Shown one piece after another: positions 8,328 to 16,441 of a stretch of 64,000 nucleotides of DNA; position 1 is the first letter of the stretch; each line of letters begins with the position of its first letter. The translations under genes were made by a program, and so were the position numbers. The notes below the pieces were generated by a model. The model saw only the letters and a program-made list of their open reading frames with translations. It did no database searches and was not told the origin of the DNA. Origin of the DNA: Pseudomonas chlororaphis subsp. chlororaphis (GTDB taxonomy: Bacteria > Pseudomonadota > Gammaproteobacteria > Pseudomonadales > Pseudomonadaceae); assembly GCF_003945765.1 (NCBI RefSeq), contig NZ_CP027712.1, forward strand, positions 2,418,001-2,482,000. Reading direction: 5' to 3'.

Positions 8328-9344
8328 TCATAGGGCGACCAGCCGTACCGGGTCGCCGGTTTGCAGGTGCAGGGCCTGGAAGGTTTGCGGGTCAAGGTTG
8401 ACCAGGTCGCCGGGGGCTTCGTCCAGGTGCACCAGGGCCGCCCGGTATTGCCCCAGCCGCTCGTTGCTCGCCAGCCAGGCCCGGCCGCTGCCGCTCTGCT
8501 GGCCCGGGCAGGCGTTGGCGATAAGGCTCTGGCGGATGGAGCGAACGCCGTTGTGGCGGGCGTACAGCGTCGGGCCGCCGTCGAACAGGTCGACATAGTG
8601 GTTGGCTTCGAACCCCTCGCGCAGCAGGATCTCGTAGGCCTCGCGACCCTGCGGGTGGACCTGGCCGATGCAGTCCTGGGCCGCCTTGGGCAGCATCGGG
8701 ATGTAGATCGGGTACTGCGGCATCAGGTCGGCGAGGAAGCTGCGGCTTTGCAGGCCGCACAGGCGTTCGGCCTCGACATAGGGCAGGTCGAAGAAGTGCT
8801 TGCCCAGGGCATCCCAGAACGGCGAATGGCCGTCGTCGCTGCTGTAGCCGACGATCTCGGTGATGCTGGTGTCGGCGAAGCGCGCGCCATGGGCGGCGAT
8901 GAACAGCAGGCGGGCCCTGGAAAGCAGCTCCGCCATCGGTGTGCCCACCAGGTCCGGGTCGATATGGAAGCCGCGCAGCAGGCTATGGTTGCTCAGGTCC
9001 TGGCACAGCGACAGGGTCGGCACGCCGTGCTGCACGTTCAGCTCCCGCGAGCTGCTGACGAAGGGCCGGTTGCGCAGGCTGTAGAAGGGCGCGCAAAACC
9101 CGGCCATGGCGAGGATTTCCGAACAGCCGCGCAACTGGCCGCTGGACGGGTCGTGCAGGACAAAAAAATAGTTCTCCGGCCCCGGCGCCTGCACGTTGGC
9201 GGCGAAGGAGGCGCAGGAATCGAGAATCTTGTCCAAAAGGTGTTGTCGATCGTCCGGCAGGGACGTCACCCCCACCAGGCTTTCACGGGCCAGCCGTTGC
9301 AACTCCGGCAAATCGTCTGGCGCAACTGGGCGTAAGACCAGCAT
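8328..9344 (-). CDS. Arginine/ornithine succinyltransferase alpha-subunit-like protein (AruF paralogue)
   Basis: 338 residues, paralogous to the downstream AruG-like protein and of the same acyltransferase family (LVLRPVAPDDLPEL start, ENYFFVLHD, GFCAPFYSLRNRP, VPTLSLCQDL, DGHSPFWDALGKHFFDLPY, HYVDLFDGGPTLYA). The two genes are one unit on the minus strand. They lie behind an APC permease and a glutamine-synthetase-like ligase rather than in a complete arginine succinyltransferase operon, so the acyl acceptor may be another amine or amino acid. A 192-base gap separates it from the permease, so it may have its own promoter. Confidence 0.88.
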   Translation of the reverse strand: MLVLRPVAPDDLPELQRLARESLVGVTSLPDDRQHLLDKILDSCASFAANVQAPGPENYFFVLHDPSSGQLRGCSEILAMAGFCAPFYSLRNRPFVSSSRELNVQHGVPTLSLCQDLSNHSLLRGFHIDPDLVGTPMAELLSRARLLFIAAHGARFADTSITEIVGYSSDDGHSPFWDALGKHFFDLPYVEAERLCGLQSRSFLADLMPQYPIYIPMLPKAAQDCIGQVHPQGREAYEILLREGFEANHYVDLFDGGPTLYARHNGVRSIRQSLIANACPGQQSGSGRAWLASNERLGQYRAALVHLDEAPGDLVNLDPQTFQALHLQTGDPVRLVAL

Positions 9345-9434
9345 GGATGCACTCCTGTATCAAAATGATCGACGCCTGGTCGCGAAACCCGGGGCGCCGA
9401 ACCTGACAATCACTGTCGGTTTCCACGCATTACT

Positions 9435-9462
9435 GCCACTGCCCGCATGGGCGGGCGGTGGC
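9435..9462 (-). terminator. Strong hairpin between APC permease and AruF-like genes
   Basis: GCCACTGCCCGC (9435-9446) pairs with GCGGGCGGTGGC (9451-9462) over a four-base loop, with a single G-T wobble. It lies 75 bases after the permease stop and about 90 before the AruF-like start. There is no T-run, so it may be an attenuator or an mRNA-stability stem rather than an intrinsic terminator. Confidence 0.4.
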
Positions 9463-9536
9463 ACGCAGGCACCTGTCGGCGCCCACTCGGATTCGCCGGA
9501 GCACCTTCATGGTGCCGCGGCGGCCGGGGGTGTTGA

Positions 9537-10880
9537 TTAAAGTGGATCGGCCAGCGCCGTATTGGCGCCCAGCTTGTTGAGGAAAAACAGGTAGACCAGG
9601 CCGATGGCGATCCAGATGCAACCGAGTTTCTGCGCATCGACCCCCATGTTGTACATGATCGCGCAGACAATTAGAAAGCCGATCACCGGACAAATCAGAT
9701 GCCGCAGTACCTGGGCCGACTGGTTGCGACGCCAGTAGTGATTGATCACGGTCAGGTGCAACAGCATGAAACCGCTGAGGGCGCCGAAGTTCACCAGGGA
9801 GGTGAGGGTGTCCACCGAGTTGATGAACAGGTAGCAGATCAGCAGCGACAGCACGGCCACCAGGTAGATGCTGACGTGTGGCGTGTTGTGCTTGGGATGG
9901 ACCTTGGCCAGGATTTTCGGCAGCTTGCCGTCGCGGGCCATGCCGAACAGTAGGCGCGACACGGCCGCTTGCGAGGTGATGGCCACCGCCACGCCCCAGG
10001 CCAGCGCGGTGGCCACCGCGGTCAGGGTCGCCAGCCAGCTGCCGCCGGCGATTTCGGCAATCTCATAGAAGGCGGTGTCGGCCGACTTGAAGCCCATGCC
10101 GGCGGCCAGGTCGGTGGCGATCCAGGTCTGTACCACGAAGATCGCGCCCATCACCAGCAGGGTGATCAGCGCGGCGCGGCCGACGCTCTTGCCCGGCTCG
10201 CTCTTGATCTCTTCGGCCAGGGTGGAAATGGCATCGAAACCGAGGAACGACAGCACGGCGATCGACACGCCCTGCATCAGCATGCCGAAGTGGAAATTCT
10301 CCGGGCTGTACAGCGGTGCCAGGGTCAGCTGGCCGTTACCGGCGCCACCGTGCAGGGCATTCCAGGCGTAGAACAGGAATATCCCCAGCACCACCAGTTG
10401 CGCCAGGAGGAACACGATGTTCATCCGCGCGGTGAAGGTGATGCCGCGCAGGTTGACGAAGGTGGCGCTGACCAGGAACGCGAGGATGAAGCCGACCTTG
10501 GGAATGTCCGGATACAGGTGGTTCAGCGCCATGGCCGCGTAGACGTACAGCAACGGCGGAATCAGCAGGTAGTCGAGCAGCATCAGCCAGCCGGCGATGA
10601 AGCCGACATGGGGGTTGAGCCCGCGCTGGGCGTAGGAGTAGACCGAGCCGGCGATGGGAAAGGCGCGGGCCATGCTGCCGTAGCTGAGGGCGGTGAAAAG
10701 CATCGCCAGCATGCCGATGATGTAGGCCAGCGGCACCATGCCCGGTGCTTCCTGGTTCACATAGCCGTAGACCCCGAACGGGGCGATGGGGATCATGAAA
10801 ATCATCCCGTAGACCACCAGGTCGCGCAGCGTCAGGCCGCGCTTGAGTTCCTGTTTGTAGCCGAATTCTTCAATCTCCAT
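9537..10880 (-). CDS. APC-family amino acid/amine permease
   Basis: 447 residues with about 12 membrane helices and no signal peptide. The start of helix 1 (LRDLVVYGMIFMIPIAPFGVYGYV) and helix 2-3 (AFPIAGSVYSYAQRGLNPHVGFIAGWLMLLDYLLIPPLLY) are typical of the APC superfamily, close to PuuP/PlaP-like putrescine and amino acid importers. ATG 10880 follows an AAGGAG ribosome site. The position behind the RpiR, hydrolase and ligase genes matches the gene order of the P. aeruginosa PA5506-PA5510 locus as I remember it, where the last gene is the transporter. It probably imports the substrate of this pathway. Confidence 0.87.
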   Translation of the reverse strand: MEIEEFGYKQELKRGLTLRDLVVYGMIFMIPIAPFGVYGYVNQEAPGMVPLAYIIGMLAMLFTALSYGSMARAFPIAGSVYSYAQRGLNPHVGFIAGWLMLLDYLLIPPLLYVYAAMALNHLYPDIPKVGFILAFLVSATFVNLRGITFTARMNIVFLLAQLVVLGIFLFYAWNALHGGAGNGQLTLAPLYSPENFHFGMLMQGVSIAVLSFLGFDAISTLAEEIKSEPGKSVGRAALITLLVMGAIFVVQTWIATDLAAGMGFKSADTAFYEIAEIAGGSWLATLTAVATALAWGVAVAITSQAAVSRLLFGMARDGKLPKILAKVHPKHNTPHVSIYLVAVLSLLICYLFINSVDTLTSLVNFGALSGFMLLHLTVINHYWRRNQSAQVLRHLICPVIGFLIVCAIMYNMGVDAQKLGCIWIAIGLVYLFFLNKLGANTALADPL

Positions 10881-11012
10881 GAAGAGGTTCTCCTTGTCAG
10901 CCAAAGGGGGGCGGGAGCCTGTCGCTGAGGTCGAAGGACGACCTGCAGAGGCAAGCAATGTATTTGAACCTGGCAGGTTTAAAGACACGCCACGGCGGTT
11001 TTTTATAGTTGT

Positions 11013-11079
11013 TGTACCGGTACAGCAAACAGCTTTTTTACAACGACAGCTCCATCCTGATGTACAGCTTTTTTACAAC
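11013..11079. promoter_or_regulatory. Palindrome and two 16-bp direct repeats ahead of the permease gene
   Basis: TGTACCGGTACA (11013-11024) is a perfect 12-base palindrome. ACAGCTTTTTTACAAC occurs twice, at 11029-11044 and 11064-11079, 35 bases apart, the second one overlapping the end of the upstream coding sequence. The set lies 130-200 bases before the permease start, so it may be a regulator-binding region for an internal promoter. Confidence 0.45.
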
Positions 11080-11825
11080 AGCGGCGCCAGATAATCCGTC
11101 CAGCACTGTATGGCCTGCGGGGTGCGCAGCAGGTCGTTGCGCACCTCGATCAATACCGAATCCAGCCCGCGGGCATCGCCGTGGGCCGGCACGGTCATGT
11201 CGCCCAGGGCGTCGATCTTGTATGGCTCGTTGCCGGCGATCTTCACGTCGTGGACCGACATGCCTTCCAGCAGGCGCCGGGCATAACCCTCGGCGCGGTC
11301 GAACAGCACGCCCATCTCCAGCGTGCGGCGCTGGCCGTAGTACAGCGGGGTAAAACTGTGGATGCCCACCACCCGCACCGGCCGGCCCGCGGCCAGGCGT
11401 GCGTCGATCAGCCCGCTCAGGCGTGCATGAAAGGGCCTGAACAGCTGCTTGCGGCGGTACTCGCGGGTGGCTTCGTCGAGGTGCTGGTTGCCCGGGATCT
11501 GGTAGATCTCGCTCTGCAACGGAATGCTGTCGTGGGCCTGGCACGGGCGGTTGAGGTCGATCAGCAGCCGCGAATAATTGGCCGTCAGCAGGGTGGCGCC
11601 GAGGGTCTGCGACAGGCTTTGCGCCAGCTCCAGGGCGCCGGGGTCCCAGGCGATGTGTTCACGCGCCGCTTCCGGGTCCAGGCCGAGGTCGTTGAGCGCC
11701 GCCGGGATATAACGGCTGGCGTGTTCGCAGACGAGGATCAGCGGGTGCGCGGAATCTTCCCGCAGCAGCCGGTAGGCCGGTTGGGTGTACAGCCCCAGTT
11801 CAGCGGTTTCAGTACAGGTGTGCAT
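11073..11825 (-). CDS. N-formylglutamate amidohydrolase-family protein
   Basis: 250 residues of the FGase family, zinc-dependent hydrolases that cleave N-acyl amino acids. Landmarks: LILVCEHASRYIP near the N-terminus (metal-ligand Glu-His), LDLNRP written here as LIDLNRPCQ, VVGIHSFTPLYYG and LIEVRNDLL at the C-terminus. In this setting it may hydrolyse a gamma-glutamyl or N-acyl product made by neighbouring enzymes, rather than take part in histidine breakdown; no hut gene is near. ATG 11825 is used; a GTG at 11834 adds three residues. Both overlap the 3' end of the ligase gene, so translation is probably coupled. Confidence 0.83.
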   Translation of the reverse strand: MHTCTETAELGLYTQPAYRLLREDSAHPLILVCEHASRYIPAALNDLGLDPEAAREHIAWDPGALELAQSLSQTLGATLLTANYSRLLIDLNRPCQAHDSIPLQSEIYQIPGNQHLDEATREYRRKQLFRPFHARLSGLIDARLAAGRPVRVVGIHSFTPLYYGQRRTLEMGVLFDRAEGYARRLLEGMSVHDVKIAGNEPYKIDALGDMTVPAHGDARGLDSVLIEVRNDLLRTPQAIQCWTDYLAPLL

Positions 11826-13155
11826 AGTGCTCACAGAGTTGGGCAGGGGTCAGGTGCTCGGTCAGTTCTACTTCCTTGTGTTTGACGGCGAAATAGGTGT
11901 CCAGCAGCGGGGCTGGCAGTGCTTGCAGCAGTTCCGGACAGTTGCGCAGGCAGTCCAGCGCCTGCGGCAACGAAGCCGGAAGGGCGACGATGCCGCGGTC
12001 CTGGCGCTGCTGCGCGCTCAGTTCGTCCGGCACTTCGTCGGTCACGGCGCGCAGCGGCAACTTCTGTTCGATGCCCAGGCGCCCGGCGATCAGCACCGCG
12101 GCCATGGCCAGGTGCGGCGAGGCGGTGGCGTCCAGCGCGCGAAATTCCAGGTTGTACTGCGGCGCCACCGGCTTGCCGCCGAGGCTCACGGTGGGGCAGA
12201 TGCGCAGCGAGGCTTCGCGGTTGCGCTGGCCCAGGCAGGCGTAGGAGGCGCTCCAGTGATGGGGTTGCAAGCGGGCGTAGGAAATCGGCGTCGGCGCGGT
12301 AAAGGCGCAGAGCGCCGGCAGGTACTTGAGCACCCCGGCGGCCCAGCACTCGCCGAGGTACGACAGGCCATTGGTGCTCTGTGGGTCGTACAGCACCGGC
12401 GCGCCGTCCAGGTCCTGCAGGCTCAGGTGCAGGTGTACGCCATTGCACACCGCGTGCTCCGCGGTCTTGGGCGCGAAGCTCAGGCCATGGCCGAGTTGCC
12501 GGGCGATCTCGCGGGTGATCTCGCGCACGTTCACCGCGCGGTCGGCGGCGGCCACGCCCTGGGTCGGGCGGCAGGTGATTTCGTATTGGTGCTTGCCGTA
12601 TTCGGGCAGGAACATTTCCGGCTCGACGCCCGCGGCGCGCAAGGCGCTGAGCAGCCAGCCGCCGAAGTCCGCGCCCTGGCGCTGGGCCTGCAGGGAGAAG
12701 GCCAGGCGTTCCGGTTGCGCGGTGGCGCCGCGCAGGTTGAATTCGTGCTCGAAGGCGGCGGTGACCTGCAGCCCCAGCTCGCTGGCGTAGCGCTGCACCT
12801 CGTTGCGCAGCAGGGTGCGCGGGCAGGCGGCCCAGGGCTGGCCGTCGGTCTCGCAGATGTCGGCGTGGATGAAGTCCAGCGGCGAGGCGCTGGCGTCCGG
12901 GCCGTTGCCGACCTGGACTCGGCTGGCCAGGTCGGGGATCAGCCGCAGGTCGCCACGGGCGCCCCAGGGGTTGGGTTCGGCAATGATGTCCTGCGGGGTC
13001 AGCGCGCTGTTGGCCGGTACCCAGCCGCAGCCGGTGCTGGTGTAGCTGTCCAGTTCGTCGCTGGGGAACGAGCGGCCACGGCTGACGCCAATCAGGTCGG
13101 TGGTGAGCAGGGTGGTCATGGCCACCGGCCGCAACGGCTCGCTGTTCCGGCTCAT
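11809..13155 (-). CDS. Glutamine synthetase-like gamma-glutamyl-amine ligase
   Basis: 448 residues with the GS beta-grasp and catalytic domains. ATP and metal motifs are kept: AAFEHEFNL (metal Glu), GKHQYEITC, NGVHLHLSL, RNREASLRICP and LEFRALDATASPHLAMA. The tail lacks the adenylylation-loop tyrosine segment of GlnA, which fits a PuuA-like or PA5508-like role of joining glutamate to an amine rather than to ammonia; I recall PA5508 from P. aeruginosa as a GS homologue tested on amines. ATG 13155 overlaps the stop of the upstream hydrolase by four bases (ATGA). The true amine is unknown. Confidence 0.87.
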   Translation of the reverse strand: MSRNSEPLRPVAMTTLLTTDLIGVSRGRSFPSDELDSYTSTGCGWVPANSALTPQDIIAEPNPWGARGDLRLIPDLASRVQVGNGPDASASPLDFIHADICETDGQPWAACPRTLLRNEVQRYASELGLQVTAAFEHEFNLRGATAQPERLAFSLQAQRQGADFGGWLLSALRAAGVEPEMFLPEYGKHQYEITCRPTQGVAAADRAVNVREITREIARQLGHGLSFAPKTAEHAVCNGVHLHLSLQDLDGAPVLYDPQSTNGLSYLGECWAAGVLKYLPALCAFTAPTPISYARLQPHHWSASYACLGQRNREASLRICPTVSLGGKPVAPQYNLEFRALDATASPHLAMAAVLIAGRLGIEQKLPLRAVTDEVPDELSAQQRQDRGIVALPASLPQALDCLRNCPELLQALPAPLLDTYFAVKHKEVELTEHLTPAQLCEHYAHLY

Positions 13156-13796
13156 GCCTGCATCTCCCGCAGGCGGCCGAGCACGGTCTGGGTGTCGGTG
13201 ATCCAGCAGTAGCCCTTGATCGCGTTCAGGCAGGCCTGGTGCCGGGCGTCGGTGTAGGTGGCGCAGGCGTCTTCCACCAGGGTCACCAGGTAACCGCGGT
13301 CGGCGGCGTCGCGCACCGCCATGTCGACGCACTGGTCGGTGACGATGCCGGCGACGATCAGGTGGCGGGTCTGCAGGTTGCGCAGCACGTAGTCGATGTT
13401 GGTCGAGTTGAAGACCCCGGAGGAGGTCTTGGGCAGGACGATTTCGTTCTCCCGCGCCGCGAGCGGATCGATGATCGCCGCCTGCGGGCTGCCCTTGGGC
13501 AGGTGCATGTCCGACAGCTTGTGGTCCAGCGAGCGGTCGCGGCCATCGGCGGTCAGGCTTTCGATAATGGTGTGCAGCACGTTCTGCCGGGCGCCGCGCA
13601 TGGCCGCCAGGAGCTTCTGCTGGTTGGGAATCACCTGCTCGCGGGTGCGCTTGAGGAAGTACTCGGCGTCCGGCACCTGCAAATGCGGATCCAGCTGCGG
13701 CTCGAGCCAGGCCCGTTGCATGTCCACCAGCAGCAGGGCGGTGCGATCGAGAGTGAATGGCAGGTCGCGGGGCGATTGGTGGGGAAGGCAGACCAT
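13152..13796 (-). CDS. Isochorismatase-family cysteine hydrolase
   Basis: 214 residues, Rossmann-like isochorismatase-hydrolase fold with the catalytic triad in place: Asp25 (LLLVDMQRAW), Lys123 (LPKTSSGVF) and Cys156 (VTDQCVDMAV). Members cleave amides or esters, such as N-carbamoyl compounds and nicotinamide, through a thioester. Second gene of the leftward run: it begins three bases after the RpiR stop (13799) and overlaps the ligase start by four, so it is surely co-transcribed with them. It may hydrolyse a carbamoyl or gamma-glutamyl intermediate; the reaction is not known. Confidence 0.87.
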   Translation of the reverse strand: MVCLPHQSPRDLPFTLDRTALLLVDMQRAWLEPQLDPHLQVPDAEYFLKRTREQVIPNQQKLLAAMRGARQNVLHTIIESLTADGRDRSLDHKLSDMHLPKGSPQAAIIDPLAARENEIVLPKTSSGVFNSTNIDYVLRNLQTRHLIVAGIVTDQCVDMAVRDAADRGYLVTLVEDACATYTDARHQACLNAIKGYCWITDTQTVLGRLREMQA

Positions 13797-13798
13797 CC

Positions 13799-14653
13799 TT
13801 ATTTGTCCTCCAGCAGGTGAGTGGCGAATTCGTTGCGCAGGGCGTCGATGCCCTCCAGGCGTCGGTCCAGGTCGGTGCTGCGCAGGGTCAGGCTGGCGAC
13901 CAGCGCCTCGACCTGGGCCAGCGCCGGCACCAGGGTGTCGAAGGCCGAGGCCGACTCCACCGGGGCACTGATGATCAGGTCCGCCAGCTCCCGCAGGGGC
14001 GAGGCATAGATGTCGGTGAACAGCACCACCCGCGCGTGCCGCGCCTTGGCCGCGCTGGCCACGCGCAGGGCCTGGCTCTGGTAGCGGCGGTAGTCGAACA
14101 GCAGGACGATGTCCTGGCGCTGCACGTCATACAGGCGGTCGGGCAGTTGCGCGTTGTCGTCCAGGGCCACGCAGCCGGGGCGCATCAGGCGCAGGTGATT
14201 GAGCAGGTAGCTGGCGAGAAAGTTGCTGAAGCGCCCGCCGTAGCAGTACAGCGCGTGCCGGCTGTCCAGCAGCCAGTCGACCAGGATGCGCACGTCTTCG
14301 GGCTGGGTCAGGGCCTGGGTCTGTTCCAGGCTGCGCAGGCTGCCTTGCAGGTAGTGGCTCCAGGCATCGTCCCGGGGCACCTGGGCCCGCGGTTGCAACA
14401 GGGTGCTGGGCGAACGCAGGCGAGCGTCCATGTCGCTGAGCAGCGCTTCCTGGAACTGCGCATAACCGCCGAAACCGAGTTTTTTCACCAGCCGCACGAT
14501 GGTCGGGTCGCTGACGCCGGCGTGTTCGGCCAGCCGCGACATGGGCCCCAGGCCGTTGCGCGGGTAATGGTCGAGCAGGGCCCGGATGACCTTGCGCTCC
14601 GAAGGCGTGAGGTCGAGGGCCGGGTCGGTGATCTGGTCTCTGAGAGACGGCAT
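13799..14653 (-). CDS. RpiR/MurR-family transcriptional regulator
   Basis: 284 residues. N-terminal HTH (residues about 5-80; RNGLGPMSRLAEHAGVSDPTIVRLVKKLGFGGYAQF) and a C-terminal SIS domain (about 130-270) that usually binds phosphosugars, though RpiR proteins in amine clusters bind other ligands. It is the first gene of the seven-gene leftward run, and the palindrome TTTCACTGAAAGTGAAA just upstream is a good candidate operator, so self-regulation is likely. ATG 14653 is chosen because the family starts with this MPSLRDQI-type leader. Confidence 0.9.
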   Translation of the reverse strand: MPSLRDQITDPALDLTPSERKVIRALLDHYPRNGLGPMSRLAEHAGVSDPTIVRLVKKLGFGGYAQFQEALLSDMDARLRSPSTLLQPRAQVPRDDAWSHYLQGSLRSLEQTQALTQPEDVRILVDWLLDSRHALYCYGGRFSNFLASYLLNHLRLMRPGCVALDDNAQLPDRLYDVQRQDIVLLFDYRRYQSQALRVASAAKARHARVVLFTDIYASPLRELADLIISAPVESASAFDTLVPALAQVEALVASLTLRSTDLDRRLEGIDALRNEFATHLLEDK

Positions 14654-14685
14654 GAAAACGCCTTCGCAAGTGGATGTCGTTTTTG

Positions 14686-14702
14686 TTTCACTGAAAGTGA
14701 AA
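14686..14702. promoter_or_regulatory. Candidate RpiR operator palindrome
   Basis: TTTCACTGAAAGTGAAA is a perfect inverted repeat (arms TTTCAC and GTGAAA) 33 bases ahead of the RpiR start. TGAAA/TTTCA-type palindromes are common for RpiR-family repressors, and a related half-site CAGTGAAAAA lies at about 14733-14742. Confidence 0.55.
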
Positions 14703-14822
14703 ACAGTATTTATGTAATTTACGCTACATGTCCAGTGAAAAATAAAAGCGCCCTGCAATGCGCCAAAAGGGGGCGTGAAAGCCCCGGTTTATTGGGTGTT
14801 CGAGGTTTTTTGAGGCACGCCG

Positions 14823-15689
14823 TCAGCGCGGCAGGGTGCCGCGAAAGGCAGCACTGAGGGCGCGCAGGGTTTCCTCGGAGCGGGCGTCGGTGGGCCGCGC
14901 GAGCAAGATGATTTCACTGACCGGCAGCACCGGCAGCCCGAGACGTTCGCCGACTTCCACCGCGCCGGCCGGCGCCACCCGATGGGCCAGCGCCGCGACC
15001 CCGAGCCCGGCGCTGACCGCGGCGCACACGGCCATCACGCCGCCGCCGATAAAGACTTCGGTCCAGGCAATGCCGGCGTCGTCCAGCACACGCACGGCGA
15101 CATGCCGCACGCCACAGGGCGCGGCCATGGTTGCCAGCCGCAGCGGGGTGCCCGGAGCCTGCTGCCAGGCCGGCGCGGCGAACCAGCCGAAGCGCTCGGC
15201 CACCAGCACTTCGCCGTCCTGGCGCGCGCCTTCGTTGCGCACGATGACCGCGTCCAGTTCCTCGCGGTCGAAGGCCGCCGTCAGGTCCCGGGAGGAGGCG
15301 ATGCGCACCTCGATGATCAGCAGCGGATCGTAGGCGGCGATGCGGCTCAGCAGGTGCGGCAGTTCCGCGCCGGCCACGTGGTCGCTGATGCCGATGATCA
15401 GCCGTCGCGCCGGCGCCGCCTGCATGTCGCCCAGGGCCCGCTCATGGGCGCGCAGCAGGTCGCGGGCGGCCTGCATGAACTGCTCGCCGACCGGCGTCAG
15501 GCGCACATGCCGGGGCGTGCGCTCCAGCAGGCGATAGCCGAGGCGTTCCTCCAGGCGCTTGAGCTTGAGGCTGATGGCGGCCTGGGAGGTGTCCAGCGCC
15601 TGGGCGGCGCGGGTGAAACTGCCGAAGTCGGCGATCAGCACGAAGGCGTGCACGGTGTCGATGTCCAGCGGCTTGACGGGTTCGCTCAT
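14823..15689 (-). CDS. LysR-family transcriptional regulator
   Basis: 288 residues: winged-helix HTH at 10-70 (FTRAAQALDTSQAAISLKLKRLEERLGYRLLERTPR) and a periplasmic-binding-like effector domain (about 95-288). It is divergent from the DUF4865 gene 94 bases away, the usual arrangement of a LysR regulator and its target. The shared region carries GCAGATAT at 15704-15711 and again at 15716-15723, a 12-base-period repeat that may be its site. Confidence 0.9.
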   Translation of the reverse strand: MSEPVKPLDIDTVHAFVLIADFGSFTRAAQALDTSQAAISLKLKRLEERLGYRLLERTPRHVRLTPVGEQFMQAARDLLRAHERALGDMQAAPARRLIIGISDHVAGAELPHLLSRIAAYDPLLIIEVRIASSRDLTAAFDREELDAVIVRNEGARQDGEVLVAERFGWFAAPAWQQAPGTPLRLATMAAPCGVRHVAVRVLDDAGIAWTEVFIGGGVMAVCAAVSAGLGVAALAHRVAPAGAVEVGERLGLPVLPVSEIILLARPTDARSEETLRALSAAFRGTLPR

Positions 15690-15703
15690 ATCGAATGCTT
15701 ATC

Positions 15704-15723
15704 GCAGATATATGTGCAGATAT
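15704..15723. promoter_or_regulatory. Direct repeat in LysR/DUF4865 divergent region
   Basis: GCAGATAT is present twice, 12 bases apart, inside the 94-base divergent promoter region; the second copy runs into AGATATCT, a perfect eight-base palindrome. This is a plausible LysR-type site. Arrangement is seen directly; the assignment is inferred. Confidence 0.4.
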
Positions 15724-15783
15724 CTTGTTGTAATGGCTGGCCCTGCGCAAGCTGGCCACACCCTCAAGCACAGGAGCACCGCC

Positions 15784-16347
15784 ATGTTGGCCAAACAGTA
15801 TTCACACCGCTTGCCCGCCGATTACGACATGGGCGTGATCCGCCACCGCGCCGCGGATCGCGGGCCCTTGTGGGACGAGGTCGACGGGCTGCTGTTCAAG
15901 GTCTTCGCCGGGCAGGAGCGGGGCGTGCACGGCGCGCGGCATAACCTGTACGCCTCGATCTACCTCTGGGCCGACCCGGCGGGCGCCGCCCGGTTTCTCA
16001 TGGGCAGCGGTTTCGACAGCGTGATCGACTCCTTCGGCCGCCCGCACATCGAGTCCTGGTTGCCCCTGGACTGGCGTCGCGGGCGCGCCAACCAGGCACG
16101 GACGCTCTACCGCGAGTCGCTGGCGATCGATCCGCTGGCGGACCGGGCCAGGCTGCTGGCCGAGCAGGTCGAACACAACCAGCGGCTGGCCGATGACCCG
16201 GATACCTTCGCCGTGTTCGTCGCCCTCGACCTGCAGGCCTGGGAGCTGGTGCGCTTCACCCTGTCGGCCAGCGCGCCCGACAGCGCACGCGGCGCCGAAC
16301 GCTACGAGGTGCTGTACCTGGCCCGGCCGGGGATCGCCAGCGCCTAG
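15784..16347 (+). CDS. DUF4865-family protein
   Basis: 187 residues, soluble, no signal peptide. The sequence (MLAKQYSHRLPADYDMGVIRHR, then GARHNLYASIYLWADPAGAARFLMG) matches DUF4865, a family seen next to LysR regulators in Proteobacteria, with ferredoxin-like or ABM-like monooxygenase character suggested by the beta-alpha pattern. ATG 15784 starts 94 bases from the divergent LysR gene. The regulator is likely its control; function is unknown. Confidence 0.75.
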   Translation: MLAKQYSHRLPADYDMGVIRHRAADRGPLWDEVDGLLFKVFAGQERGVHGARHNLYASIYLWADPAGAARFLMGSGFDSVIDSFGRPHIESWLPLDWRRGRANQARTLYRESLAIDPLADRARLLAEQVEHNQRLADDPDTFAVFVALDLQAWELVRFTLSASAPDSARGAERYEVLYLARPGIASA

Positions 16348-16441
16348 GTTCAACTGCGACAAGTTGGGAATCCCTCGGCGGCCCATGATACAAACGCAGC
16401 CACATTGCCCACTGCGTCCATTCAACGTCGAGAGATTCCCC

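Noticed and set aside
11809..13332. Longer N-terminal extension of the GS-like ligase
   Set aside because: The added 59 residues are Arg/Pro/Gly-rich and overlap the isochorismatase gene; the ATG at 13155 with an ATGA overlap fits better.
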